From: Deltaproteobacteria bacterium
Lineage (GTDB): Bacteria; Myxococcota_C; UBA6777
DNA: 64,000 nt
Assembly: GCA_002731275.1 (NCBI GenBank)
Contig: PCBK01000052.1
Coordinates: 186,001-250,000 of the forward strand
Reading direction: 5' to 3'
Below, in pieces: positions 8,394-18,988 of this stretch (positions are counted from its first letter, which is position 1; every line of letters starts with the position of its first letter). The position numbers and the translations under genes were made by a program. The notes beneath the pieces were generated by a model. That model made no database searches, was not told the origin of the DNA, and was given only the letters and a program-made list of their open reading frames with translations.

Positions 8394-10632
8394 GGAGCGC
8401 TGTCGCGTCTTCGCTGCTGAGGGGTTTTGAGAAGAGGTATCCCTGCCCATAATCGCATCCAAGCTCACGAAGATCGGCGAGCTGTTCGGTCGTCTCGACA
8501 CCTTCTGCGACGACCTTCATATGGAGGTTTTGTGCAAGTGAAATGATTGTCCGCACGATCTCCGCGTGCTTGGCGTCTTTGCGCATACGTTTGATAAACG
8601 AGCGGTCAATTTTCAACGTGTGGAAGGGAAACTTGTGCAGATAACTCAGTGATGAATAGCCTGTCCCAAAGTCATCCATACACAACAAGATGTCCAGTTC
8701 TTTGAGTTTATCGAAGACTTTCTTGACGCTGTGTGCGCTCTCACTGTCCATCAACACGCTCTCGGTCAATTCGAGCTTGATGTGTTTGCCTGAGACACCT
8801 GAAGTGCGCAGCGTCTCTTCGATTTGTTCGATAAGATCGTCCTGTGCAAACTGATGACTGGAGAGGTTCACGTTCACACTCAGAGGAAGATCTTGAAAGA
8901 ACATATCTCGCCAGGCTTGCATCTGTCGACATGACTCTTCGAGGACCCACTTTCCGATGGGGATGATCAGTCCAGTGTCTTCAGCTACGGGGATAAAGCT
9001 CGCAGGGGAGATCGCGACGCGTTCGGATTTATACCAACGTACAAGCGCTTCAAATCCAATGATCTGACCGTTTTGCAAAGAGACGATCGGTTGGTACACC
9101 ATACGAAACTCTTTGCGTTCGATCGCACGGCGTAAATCCGTCTCCATTTGCAACAACGTCACAGCCTGCACGTGCATATCCGTGACAAACATTTCGACGC
9201 GGGCTTTCCCCGTATCCTTCGCCTTGTTCATCGCAGAGTCTGCGTCACGAAGCAACTCTTCGGGGTGCTCATAGCGTTTTTTGTTAGACGCGATCCCGAT
9301 ATTTGCGCCAGTAAAGACCTCTTGCCCGCTTAAATTGAAGGGAAGCGTCAGGCTCTGTTGGATACGCTCAGCCAGTTGTGGTGCGCGCTCAAGACCATTG
9401 GCATCATCGAGCAGGATCGCATACTCACTCCCACCAAGCCGCGCGATCGTGTCTGTCGGTGAGATCAGGCGACTGAAGCGTTGTCCCACATCGATCAAAA
9501 GCTGGTCACCAACGGAGTGCCCCAAGCTATCCAGGATCGTCTTGAAGCGGTCGAGATCCAGGATCAACACAGCGAACTGATACGCCTTTCGCTGCTGCCC
9601 CCGAACCATCGCTTGTTCAAGTCGGTCTAAAAACAGTGTCCTGTTGGGCAGTCCAGTCAGAGGATCGTGCAAGACGTCGTGTTGTTGTTGCTCTTGGATG
9701 GCTTTGTATTCGGAGATATCAGTCTGTGTACCGATCAGGTGGTGGGAACGATCCGTAGCGCCACGAACAGTGCGTCCACGACACAGCATCCAACTATACG
9801 TCCCGTCTTTGTGGAGAATGCGATACTCACCAACAAAGAAGCCTTCGCCCTCTTGAATGTGATGCATGAGTTTGGCGCGCAGGTCTTTTCGATCATCGTG
9901 GTGGACGAGTTGGAACCACTCATGGAGAACATTCGAGATCTCATCATCTCGATAACCGAGCATCTCTTTCCAACGCCTGGAGACGAAAAAATCGTTGGTG
10001 TTGAGGTTCCAATCCCACACCCCATCGCTGCTTCCCCGCGCAGCACATGCAAAACGAATGTCATTCTCCCACAAGCGGACTTGCTCAATCTCCTGCGCGA
10101 TCAAATGACTGACTGTTTGACTGACCTCAAACTCCAACAATGGCTTGCGTAAAATATGGAGAAGTTTATGTCCGACAAGCTCCGTGAGCATGGGCGCTTT
10201 TTGTTGGGCTGCCTCTTGGGACATACACAACAACACGTGGATATCATATTGCTCGCCACAGAGCTGCTCGATCACCTTCAAGTGAGCCTCAGGTTCGTCT
10301 GGAAAGAGATCGAAGAAGAGCGCGAGATAAGGCATACCGTCCATATTGGCTTGCATAACCGACGTGAAAATCTCTTGCACGTCGTAGACAGTCGAGACGG
10401 AAAAAGACGGCATGGGAAAGCGAGCTTCACCTGTATCATCGATAGATTCGTGTTTTGACTCGATCATATAACGAACATCTTCGATGGGGGGCAGTGGACG
10501 TGCTTGTGTTTGTGTGAGCAAATCTTCGATCAACGCAGCTGAAGCAGCCTGTCTTGAGAAGATAAGAAATCGAGGGGTGATGTTTTTCCCGGGAGAATGT
10601 GTGATGGCTTCTTGATCATGCATAGTTGACAC
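8374..10632 (-). CDS. receiver-like/PAS-GGDEF-EAL protein (c-di-GMP phosphodiesterase, degenerate GGDEF)
   Basis: PAS/PAC, DPLTGLPNRTLFLDRL, GGSEY in place of GGDEF, EALVRW, LELTESVLM, MDDFGTGYSSL, VAEGVET. Confidence 0.9.
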   Translation of the reverse strand: MSTMHDQEAITHSPGKNITPRFLIFSRQAASAALIEDLLTQTQARPLPPIEDVRYMIESKHESIDDTGEARFPMPSFSVSTVYDVQEIFTSVMQANMDGMPYLALFFDLFPDEPEAHLKVIEQLCGEQYDIHVLLCMSQEAAQQKAPMLTELVGHKLLHILRKPLLEFEVSQTVSHLIAQEIEQVRLWENDIRFACAARGSSDGVWDWNLNTNDFFVSRRWKEMLGYRDDEISNVLHEWFQLVHHDDRKDLRAKLMHHIQEGEGFFVGEYRILHKDGTYSWMLCRGRTVRGATDRSHHLIGTQTDISEYKAIQEQQQHDVLHDPLTGLPNRTLFLDRLEQAMVRGQQRKAYQFAVLILDLDRFKTILDSLGHSVGDQLLIDVGQRFSRLISPTDTIARLGGSEYAILLDDANGLERAPQLAERIQQSLTLPFNLSGQEVFTGANIGIASNKKRYEHPEELLRDADSAMNKAKDTGKARVEMFVTDMHVQAVTLLQMETDLRRAIERKEFRMVYQPIVSLQNGQIIGFEALVRWYKSERVAISPASFIPVAEDTGLIIPIGKWVLEESCRQMQAWRDMFFQDLPLSVNVNLSSHQFAQDDLIEQIEETLRTSGVSGKHIKLELTESVLMDSESAHSVKKVFDKLKELDILLCMDDFGTGYSSLSYLHKFPFHTLKIDRSFIKRMRKDAKHAEIVRTIISLAQNLHMKVVAEGVETTEQLADLRELGCDYGQGYLFSKPLSSEDATALLSRRPR

Positions 10633-10730
10633 TCATCAAAGTAGAATACAACATCGTTCGCACGCACTTCAGTTGTTTGTTTGCTTGTGTACTTTTTCAC
10701 GCCACACTTCGGACACACAAACAAACCCAT
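10530..10730 (-). CDS. possible small zinc-ribbon protein overlapping the start of the GGDEF-EAL gene
   Basis: MGLFVCPKCGVKKYTSKQTTEVRANDVVFYFDECQLCMIKK: CxxC...CxxC pair; no clear RBS. Confidence 0.35.
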   Translation of the reverse strand: MGLFVCPKCGVKKYTSKQTTEVRANDVVFYFDECQLCMIKKPSHILPGKTSPLDFLSSQDRLLQLR

Positions 10731-10933
10731 GGCAAACGCACACAATCTATCATGCCCTTGGATGGGGAACAAGCAAAAGTCACTGTTTGCCCTCAAAATG
10801 CGCCTATTCACAGAGGCTTCGCGGGTGCAAATGGTTGCGAACTTGACGCAGAAGTAGGGTTTCGATATCGTGGCAAGCGAGCAGCGGCGACGCCGAGTAT
10901 AGGTGGGAAGAAACCGTACAGACGAAGGATAAC

Positions 10934-13900
10934 ATGCACATGGACTCTCCAGATCAACCGAGGTTTTTTTACGACCAAGGAGAGAGACGCTTTGAGGTCA
11001 AACGACGTCTGGGAGAGGGAGGATTTGGTGTCGTCTACCACGTCTTCGATCGAAAGCTAAAACAAGACGTCGCGCTCAAGACCCTCAAGGCCAAAAATGC
11101 CGAAGCCTTACTGCGCTTCAAAGACGAATTTCGTGCGCTGATCGATATCAAACACCCCAATCTCGTCTCCATCTACGAGTCCTTCTCAGATGGGCACCAA
11201 TGGTTTTTCACGATGGAATTCATCGAAGGGGTCGATCTGCTCTCCTACATACGAAAGAGCCCACTCTCCCCTGTCGCGTCGCCGCTTCAAAGTACATCTC
11301 CACCCCAACCACACGTCCGCCAGACCATCACAAAAGCATCACTTCGCACACCAGCTCCCCCCTCTGCTTCCTCCCCTGCGCCCCCCAAAAAGCGTCCCCT
11401 CCCGAAGCGCGTACGTACAATGCCTGCGGAAACGCCCGAGGCGCCACCTCAAGAGATCTCACACGTCGATACACAACATATGAGTGACGAAGAGCTCGAA
11501 GCTTCCTTCTCCAAACCGTCCTCAAGCTCCATCCCCATTCTCCAAAACGAGACATCGAGACACACCTCTGCACATCGACAATCCCCAGCATTCGACAGTA
11601 CGCGACTCCGTCACGCCCTCAAACAGCTCACACTCGGCATCCAGGCACTGCACCAAGCCGGAAAACTACACAGAGATCTCAAACCGAGCAACATCCTCGT
11701 CACACCTTCTGAGCGTGTTGTGATACTCGACTTTGGACTCGTCTTTGACTTTGCACCAGAGAATCTGCACTCCAGCATCCAACTCGCGGGAACCCCCGCT
11801 TATATGCCTCCAGAACAGGCCACAACCTCATCCCCCACAGAGGCAAGTGACTGGTACAGCGTCGGCGCCGTCCTCTACGAGGCGCTCGCCAACCGCCCAC
11901 CATTCGAAGGGCACCTGTACCAAATCCTCCAACAGAAACAACAACAACTCCCCATCTCCCCGACACAATTCGTCGAAGATCTCCCCACAGATCTTGAGAC
12001 GCTGTGTATGAAGTTACTCTCGATCCATCCGGAAGAACGCCCCGGAGGACAAGACATTCTGCAAACCCTTGGCAGCACCGAACACATCACGACCAGTACC
12101 GTGCGAAAGAGGCGCCCCTTTGTCGGTAGACAGAGCGCCCTCCGTACCCTCCACGAAGCTCTCCGACTCACCCAACAAGGCACGACCACAATCGTCCACA
12201 TCACCGGCCCCTCTGGCATCGGGAAGAGTCAACTTGTCAGGCGATTTCTCAAGGCTTTGCAACAACAAGAACCACAAAGTGTCCTTCTGAGTTCGCGCTG
12301 TTACAAGCAGGAGTCCGTACCTTACAAAGCCATCGATGGGTTGATGGATAACGTCAGCCGCTATCTCAGCGCCCTCCCCCAAAAGCAAGTGGAACCATGG
12401 CTGCCGACAGACATTCGCGAGCTAAGTCTGTTGTTTCCGGTCTTACGCAGAGTTGAAGCGATCAAACACGCACTCAACACGGCCGTTCAGATCACCGACT
12501 CACAAGAGTTACGAGAGCGTGCGTTTAAAGCCTTCCGGGAGCTGATCAACCAACTCACCTCAAGGCGTCTTGTGTTGATGTCCATCGATGATTTGCAGTG
12601 GGGCGACGAAGACAGCGCCTCTTTGCTCAACACACTGCTCAGCCCTCCCCACGCCCCACCTGTCATGCTGATCGTGAGCTATCGGGACGGTGAACGCGAC
12701 GAAGGCGCGTTTCTCAAGAAATTCTCCCCTCCAGCTGTCCATCAAGAGTCAACACTCCATCACATCAAGCTCAAAGAGCTCTCCCTGGAAGACGCTAAAG
12801 AACTCGCGCTCGGTCTTCTCGGTGAAGACGTCTTCCCAGAAAAAGACATACAGACACTTGTACAAGAATCCGGTGGCAATCCGCTCTTTTTGGAGACCGT
12901 GTTGCGCTTCCTACGAGCGGACCAAAATCCGAAGGCTACGAAAACATATACATCCCTCGAAGCGCTGCTCTCCACGCACATCGAGAAGCTGCCCGAACAA
13001 GCACGCCACATTCTCCAACTCGTCGCGATCGCAGGTCAGCCCGTCAGACGTGCAACGCTTCGTCAACAGCTCAAAGATATCGATGAAGGCGCCCTCATGG
13101 CCTCCCTCCAAGCCGAATACCTGCTAAGAGTCCACGGCGTCGGAGAGTTTGAGACCGTTGACACCTACCACAACAAGCTCCGCGAACTTCTCTTACACCA
13201 GCTCGACAGCGTACAACAACAGCGCCTACATGCGACCCTCGCGCAAGCCCTCGAACAAGAGCCTCAAGTGGAGATCCAGCGTCTGGCCACCCACTATCAA
13301 AAAGCCGGCGACCCAGAAAAAGCCCTCTCTTACCTGCTCAAAGCCGCGAAACAATCGGCAGAGACCTTCGCATTTGCTCACGCCGCAAGCCTGTATGAGC
13401 TGGCCTTCCAGTTCTCCAATGACGACGGCATCGTCCACAAACGCGAACATCTCAAAGCATACGCCAAGGTCCTCGCCAACGCAGGCAGAAGTGTCAACGC
13501 TGCGGCCGCGTACAAAGCAGCTTCCGAGCTCTCGGACAACCTTGAGGAGCGCTACCAACTCCAAAGGCGCGCTGGCCAACAGCTCCTGCGCAGTGGACAC
13601 CTCGAAGAAGCGCTCACCCTCCTCACGGACATCATCGAGCAGCTCAACTCGAACATCACCCTCGCCTCCACGCCTTTACGAGCGTTCATCTCCTGGCTCT
13701 ACCACCGCACCCTGATCAGCCTGCACGGCCTCGACTTTGACTTGCATAGTCATAAGTCACTGCTTCCCCAAGACAAACTGCTGCTAGACACAGCCAACTC
13801 CCTCTCAAGACACTTCGGAATGGTGGATCCCATCAGAGGTGCCGACCTGCACGCCAAGTACCTTCGACACGCACTACGTTCGGGAGATGTCTACCGCATC

Positions 13901-14968
13901 TCCCTCGCAATCTCCACGGAGCTTGCGTACAGTTCAACGTACAAACAGCACGACACACAGGCCACACAGCGCCTGTTCAACATCGCGTTTCGCGCCGCCA
14001 AACAGACTCAGCACCCTCACGCGATCGGTTCAGCCCGCCTCGCAGCGGGGATCGTCCTGTACACACAAGGTCGATGGAAGCGCGCGCTCTCTTACCACCA
14101 AAGCGCCGAACAGATCTTCAGAGAGCAGTGTACGGACGTGTTCTGGGAGCGCGCCAATGCGCAGATCTATACATTCAACACGCAGCTCTTTTTGGGTGCA
14201 TACGCCGACATTATCAAACAGCTACCACGCACACTCAAAGAGGCCGAAGAGCGAGGAGATCGATACGCCAGGACGTTCTTACGCTCTGGTATCCTGCCAA
14301 AGGTCTACATCGCACAAGACGACATCGAGCGGGCACACGACGAAGTGGATGAGGCGCTCAAGGAGTGGTCACAACAAGGATTCTCTTTGCAGCACTACAT
14401 CGAGATCCTCGTCAAAGGGGAGCTGGCGCTTTACAGACAAGACGTCGAAGACACATGGCAACAACTCACACAAAGACATTGGCCGCGACTCAAGCGAGCG
14501 TTTATCTTGCGCTCTCAATTTCACCGCATTGAGATCACAAACCTGCGAGGCCGTCTAGCGATTGCATCGGCGACATCACATCTACAAAACAGGTCCTCTT
14601 CATCATTTCGGATGTATATCAGAGAGGCAACACGCGCGGCCAAGCAGATCGCCCAAGAAGGTATGCACTGGTCTGCGCCACTATCGGAGTTGTTGTACGC
14701 GGGAATCGCAAGCCTTCAGGGAGACAGACATGGTGCGCTTCAACACCTGCTCACGGCGGAGGTCGGCTTTGAGCTTGTGGATATGGAGCTATACGCTCAG
14801 GCTGCCCGCCTCTTTCGTGACAAAATCCATCCGACACAGCGCGACCACATCACATCCCAAACACCGCTTGAGGTCTTTCAGGCGCAGGGGATCAAAAAAC
14901 CTGAAACATTCGCCCGGATGCTTATCCCAGGGGCCTGGGAGATGTTTTTTCAACAAAGCGCCTGTTGA
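10934..14968 (+). CDS. PknK-like Ser/Thr protein kinase with AAA ATPase and TPR-type region
   Basis: GEGGFGVVY, HRDLKPSNIL, DFG, then Walker A GPSGIGKS and Walker B-like LVLMSIDDLQW, long helical repeat C-terminus. Confidence 0.93.
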   Translation: MHMDSPDQPRFFYDQGERRFEVKRRLGEGGFGVVYHVFDRKLKQDVALKTLKAKNAEALLRFKDEFRALIDIKHPNLVSIYESFSDGHQWFFTMEFIEGVDLLSYIRKSPLSPVASPLQSTSPPQPHVRQTITKASLRTPAPPSASSPAPPKKRPLPKRVRTMPAETPEAPPQEISHVDTQHMSDEELEASFSKPSSSSIPILQNETSRHTSAHRQSPAFDSTRLRHALKQLTLGIQALHQAGKLHRDLKPSNILVTPSERVVILDFGLVFDFAPENLHSSIQLAGTPAYMPPEQATTSSPTEASDWYSVGAVLYEALANRPPFEGHLYQILQQKQQQLPISPTQFVEDLPTDLETLCMKLLSIHPEERPGGQDILQTLGSTEHITTSTVRKRRPFVGRQSALRTLHEALRLTQQGTTTIVHITGPSGIGKSQLVRRFLKALQQQEPQSVLLSSRCYKQESVPYKAIDGLMDNVSRYLSALPQKQVEPWLPTDIRELSLLFPVLRRVEAIKHALNTAVQITDSQELRERAFKAFRELINQLTSRRLVLMSIDDLQWGDEDSASLLNTLLSPPHAPPVMLIVSYRDGERDEGAFLKKFSPPAVHQESTLHHIKLKELSLEDAKELALGLLGEDVFPEKDIQTLVQESGGNPLFLETVLRFLRADQNPKATKTYTSLEALLSTHIEKLPEQARHILQLVAIAGQPVRRATLRQQLKDIDEGALMASLQAEYLLRVHGVGEFETVDTYHNKLRELLLHQLDSVQQQRLHATLAQALEQEPQVEIQRLATHYQKAGDPEKALSYLLKAAKQSAETFAFAHAASLYELAFQFSNDDGIVHKREHLKAYAKVLANAGRSVNAAAAYKAASELSDNLEERYQLQRRAGQQLLRSGHLEEALTLLTDIIEQLNSNITLASTPLRAFISWLYHRTLISLHGLDFDLHSHKSLLPQDKLLLDTANSLSRHFGMVDPIRGADLHAKYLRHALRSGDVYRISLAISTELAYSSTYKQHDTQATQRLFNIAFRAAKQTQHPHAIGSARLAAGIVLYTQGRWKRALSYHQSAEQIFREQCTDVFWERANAQIYTFNTQLFLGAYADIIKQLPRTLKEAEERGDRYARTFLRSGILPKVYIAQDDIERAHDEVDEALKEWSQQGFSLQHYIEILVKGELALYRQDVEDTWQQLTQRHWPRLKRAFILRSQFHRIEITNLRGRLAIASATSHLQNRSSSSFRMYIREATRAAKQIAQEGMHWSAPLSELLYAGIASLQGDRHGALQHLLTAEVGFELVDMELYAQAARLFRDKIHPTQRDHITSQTPLEVFQAQGIKKPETFARMLIPGAWEMFFQQSAC

Positions 14969-15134
14969 TTTTTCGCGTCAACCCGACAAACATGATAGTA
15001 CCAACTGTGGACAAGGCGAACACACCTGCCCTGTCCCATGACAGCACAACACCATCGCTTTGCGGCGTGTCTCCTCTCTCCTCTTCTTGCGCACACACCA
15101 CAGACATCGCCACATCGACCCTGGAGACCTCATC

Positions 15135-16442
15135 ATGTCACACTCATCATCTTCTATGACACCAGGCCTATCAGGACTTCCTTACTTTTTGTTTGCCCTC
15201 GCGTTTGCCATCACCTTCGGCACACTTCAGGGCTGCAAGACCACCTCACAAGCGCAAAAACACCCCAAAAAAGTCTCCCCCTCCACCACACCACAGGTGA
15301 TCTCGGCGACCCTGCCTTCTCTACTCTCGCCGCTCTTTTTGCCACGTCCGCTGACACAGGTCTATCCTACAAATAACGCTCTCCCCCGGGCGATACGAGC
15401 CCTGATGCCACTCCCCCGGTGGAATGAACGGCTCCCAGTCGAACGCTCTCCAGCCATCTCATCGTGTCGCAAACGCATCGTCCAGATCGCACGCAAAAGT
15501 ATCGGAAGGCAGGTGATCCGTTGCACAAGACACGCCGGATACGCACGCTACAAAAATGACTGTTCGGGTTGGATACGTTGTGTGTACTCGCGCATTGGTG
15601 TCGATGTCTTCGCCTCACCAACATATCGAGGCTCAAGTGGGACCTTCTCTTTGTTCCACCACTTCAAACACTATGGGATGCTACACAGAGGACTCCCTCG
15701 CCCCGGTGATGTCGTCTTTTGGCACGCGACCGTCGACAGAAATCGCAACGGCCGGCTGGATGACGATCCCATCACACATGTCGGTCTCGTCGACAAAATC
15801 GAAAAAAATGGTCGCATCCGTGTCCTGCACACAGGCTTTGGACAGCGTCCCGGTGTCAACCCCGCATACATGTATCTCCCAGACCCAGATCTGTGGCGTC
15901 AACGCCGTCAACTTCTCTCACACGCTCCCAAAAGCGATCCCTTCGAAGGCAACATGGCCCTTTATACGCCGGGCTCACAGAACACATGTCCGCTCGCCGC
16001 GAGGCCAGAGGTCGCAGCGGTCGCGGCGTGTCCCGCAAGTATGACCCCCAGGCAGCGGTGCGCGCGAGAAAAAAAACTCCACAAAGCGTGCATGAAGTAC
16101 CTCCGGCGTTACCCACGCAAAAGCAAAAAAAGACGCGCGCAATTGTGGCGTTGTCAATGGCGCAAAAAACGCAGCAGACGTTTTTGCAAGGGCTTGCGAA
16201 AGATATCGCCCCGAGAAGCACCGGCCCCCACACCACAGCTCCGACGCCGACCTTCGACACACGACAAACCTGTGGTATACAAACGACGACGAAGACGTAC
16301 ACACAGACAACGAAGAAACCGTCTGTACAACGTGTACAACTCATATCTCGTCAGCCCACGTTCACGAAAACACCCACGCTACGGGCATACAACAGGTGAG
16401 TTGTTTGCAGGATACGCCACACTCACACGATGCCCCAAGTGA
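15135..16442 (+). CDS. NlpC/P60/CHAP-like lipoprotein with Arg-rich C-terminal tail
   Basis: Lipobox LQGC; YKNDCSGWIRCVYSRIGV, PGDVVFWHATVDRNRNGRLDDDPITHVGLVD; C-terminal RRRRRTHRQRRN. Confidence 0.72.
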   Translation: MSHSSSSMTPGLSGLPYFLFALAFAITFGTLQGCKTTSQAQKHPKKVSPSTTPQVISATLPSLLSPLFLPRPLTQVYPTNNALPRAIRALMPLPRWNERLPVERSPAISSCRKRIVQIARKSIGRQVIRCTRHAGYARYKNDCSGWIRCVYSRIGVDVFASPTYRGSSGTFSLFHHFKHYGMLHRGLPRPGDVVFWHATVDRNRNGRLDDDPITHVGLVDKIEKNGRIRVLHTGFGQRPGVNPAYMYLPDPDLWRQRRQLLSHAPKSDPFEGNMALYTPGSQNTCPLAARPEVAAVAACPASMTPRQRCAREKKLHKACMKYLRRYPRKSKKRRAQLWRCQWRKKRSRRFCKGLRKISPREAPAPTPQLRRRPSTHDKPVVYKRRRRRTHRQRRNRLYNVYNSYLVSPRSRKHPRYGHTTGELFAGYATLTRCPK

Positions 16443-16473
16443 TCCCATATAGATTGAAAGGATAGCTCGCTCC

Positions 16474-16776
16474 ATGACCAATTCGACAGGACAGCCAACC
16501 TCTGGTGCCCGCTTTCAATTCACACGAAAGACGCACTCCCCCGAACAAAGCGTATATAACGTCGAGGTGTTCTTGCCCGATCAGACCCTCTACTACGTGG
16601 CCACGCTGACACTTGAAAACGGCCTGGACACCCTCACCCCCAAAGAAGAAACACAAGCAGCAGCCCCCGAGTGGGCCCAAAAGTACATCGATTTTCTGTG
16701 TAAGCAGCTCCACCGCGAAGCCAAAAAAGATGGCACGTGGCCTCGCAAATTACGACAGTGGAAACCTGAAAAGTAA
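16474..16776 (+). CDS. hypothetical protein (100 aa)
   Basis: ORF co-directional with preceding gene, plausible coding composition. Confidence 0.55.
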   Translation: MTNSTGQPTSGARFQFTRKTHSPEQSVYNVEVFLPDQTLYYVATLTLENGLDTLTPKEETQAAAPEWAQKYIDFLCKQLHREAKKDGTWPRKLRQWKPEK

Positions 16777-16864
16777 TGCCCTCAGCAGGACCTTCAAAAA
16801 CACTGTAGAGTCCATCTCTCTATCCCACCTCATCACATCAAACCTACCTGAAAAAGAAGAACCT

Positions 16865-17896
16865 CTAGGGCAACCGAAACAATCTCTTCGCGTTGTCTCG
16901 AAGTACATCGTCGAGCTGTCTTTGTGTGAGTGAAGACTTCATCAGGTTGATCATCTTCTCGTACTTTTCGTAGTGTGCCTTGCCGTAATACGTCGCGTCT
17001 GTCCCGAACATCACCGCCTCGCTACCGAGTTCTTTGATCGCCTTTACGACGGCGTTTGGATCGGCCTGTGCGGTCCCCAAAAAGATCCTCGCGTCCTTCT
17101 TCTGTAGAGACCGTTTGACCACATCGATCGCAAATTGATGCTCTCCAGAGAAGCCCATATGATAGAGCACAACGGCGACTTTCGGGAATCTCTTGGCGAG
17201 TGTGTAGATCTTCTCGGGGTCAGAGTGGCTCCACTTGCCTCCGCAATGAAACACGGCGACCAGGTCGTACTTTTCACACAACTTCATATATCCGTTGAGT
17301 GACGCCCCATCAGCCGAAAATTGATTCATATCTGGGTGGAACTTCATCGCGACGAAGACACGGCTTTTGCCATCTTTGAGCTTCGCATCACGAACAAATG
17401 GCTCGATCAAATCGGGCTTACCATCATTGGGCCGGGTCCACGCGATCCCTCGCAGCATGGATGGATACTTTTGTACGGCCAACACAGTCGCCTGATTTGC
17501 CTTTTTCTCGTCGAGATTGGCGGTCGTTCCAGGGAGGTTGGCTCCATCGATGTTGGAGATCAACGCGGTCTTGACGCCGTAACGACGCATATTCTCGATG
17601 AGATTGGAGAGGCTCAGATCGTACCCACTGAATGTCCCGATGTGAGCATGGATATCGACAATTTTCAACGCCCCCCACGGCGTTGTCTTTACATCAACGG
17701 TCCGCTCTTTGACAATCTCCACGCTCTTTGTGTCGGGGATATCTTCTCGACGTTCGGCCTTGCCATCGACTTGTTGTGGGGATTCTTTTGGAGTGACAGA
17801 CCGCTCACTCCCCTTCTCTTGACGGATGTGAGTGGTAGAGGGACATCCCGCCCACAAAAGCACACAAAACAACAACACAAGACTCTCACGACCCAT
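16865..17896 (-). CDS. amidohydrolase-2-like lipoprotein
   Basis: Signal MGRESLVLLFCVLLWAGC; VDIHAHIG, MKFHPD, VFHCGG, VMFGTDATYYG. Confidence 0.82.
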   Translation of the reverse strand: MGRESLVLLFCVLLWAGCPSTTHIRQEKGSERSVTPKESPQQVDGKAERREDIPDTKSVEIVKERTVDVKTTPWGALKIVDIHAHIGTFSGYDLSLSNLIENMRRYGVKTALISNIDGANLPGTTANLDEKKANQATVLAVQKYPSMLRGIAWTRPNDGKPDLIEPFVRDAKLKDGKSRVFVAMKFHPDMNQFSADGASLNGYMKLCEKYDLVAVFHCGGKWSHSDPEKIYTLAKRFPKVAVVLYHMGFSGEHQFAIDVVKRSLQKKDARIFLGTAQADPNAVVKAIKELGSEAVMFGTDATYYGKAHYEKYEKMINLMKSSLTQRQLDDVLRDNAKRLFRLP

Positions 17897-18210
17897 CACT
17901 GACGCTCCTGGCAATACAAAACAGAGAAGATAACGACCATCCTCTCTACGTCAGTGCATGTCCGTTTGGATTGCTTTTTTTGGCCCTGTGTAGCGACCTA
18001 CTTTCTGTCCAAAGGTCATCTTTTCACTTTTTTTACAAATCCCCTATATCCCCCTAGAAAAGGAACGAAGGAAAGCGAAAGTCTGTCCTCACGACGCGCA
18101 CATACAGACAAGAGCTTGTCATCGCCTCGACGCCACCCTACCCTTTCAAAACTTTGCTCTCTATCCTGTTGGAATCGCCGTTCTTTCACGTTCAAATAGG
18201 AGGCACAACG

Positions 18211-18942
18211 ATGACCCTTTCGACACCCACACGCATACTCACTCTTCTCCTCGCGACAAGCCTCTCCTTCGGGCTCTCTGCGTGTAAGAAGACATCATCG
18301 GCTCCGACAAATCGCTCGCTCAAACCAGACACCAAACGACGCACGACGCCCAAACAAGTCGCCAAAAAACCCGCAACCAAAAACGTCGTGTTGTTCGTGG
18401 GAGACTCACTGACCGCAGGGTTTCGCCTCGCCAAGAGCGAAGCCTTCCCATATTTGATAGGTCAACACTGGAAAAAACAGGGCGTGCCCTTTCGCACGCG
18501 CAATGCCGGTGTCAGCGGAGATACATCAGCAGGAGTGTTGCGACGCCTCAACTGGATCCTGACGCCAGATGTCCACACGGTCTTTCTCACGATCGGTGCC
18601 AATGACGGACTGCGTGGCTTTAACCTCAAGCACACCAAAAAGAATATCGCCAAGATCATCAAGACCATTCAGGCCAAAGGTGTCCGCGTACTCCTCGCCG
18701 GAATGCAAATGCCACCCAACTATGGCGCAACATACACCAAGCAATTTCGCTCCATGTACCCCGCGCTCGCCAAACAATTTACGCTCAAATTGATGCCCTT
18801 CTTGCTCAAAGATGTCGCCGGACGCAAAGAGCTCAACCTCTCCGATGGCGTCCACCCCAACGCAAAAGGCCACACCATCGTGACCAAAAATGTCCTCGCC
18901 TTCTTTCAAAAAGAACAACTCTTCGCCAAGGCAAAACGTTAA
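18211..18942 (+). CDS. tesA: SGNH-hydrolase arylesterase/lysophospholipase (TesA-like) lipoprotein
   Basis: Lipobox LSAC; GDSLTAGF, GANDGLRG, DGVHPNAKGH; RBS AGGAGG. Confidence 0.85.
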   Translation: MTLSTPTRILTLLLATSLSFGLSACKKTSSAPTNRSLKPDTKRRTTPKQVAKKPATKNVVLFVGDSLTAGFRLAKSEAFPYLIGQHWKKQGVPFRTRNAGVSGDTSAGVLRRLNWILTPDVHTVFLTIGANDGLRGFNLKHTKKNIAKIIKTIQAKGVRVLLAGMQMPPNYGATYTKQFRSMYPALAKQFTLKLMPFLLKDVAGRKELNLSDGVHPNAKGHTIVTKNVLAFFQKEQLFAKAKR

Positions 18943-18988
18943 ACCTCATCCAATCACGACGAAACAAACGCTCTCCACGGAGTTACAA

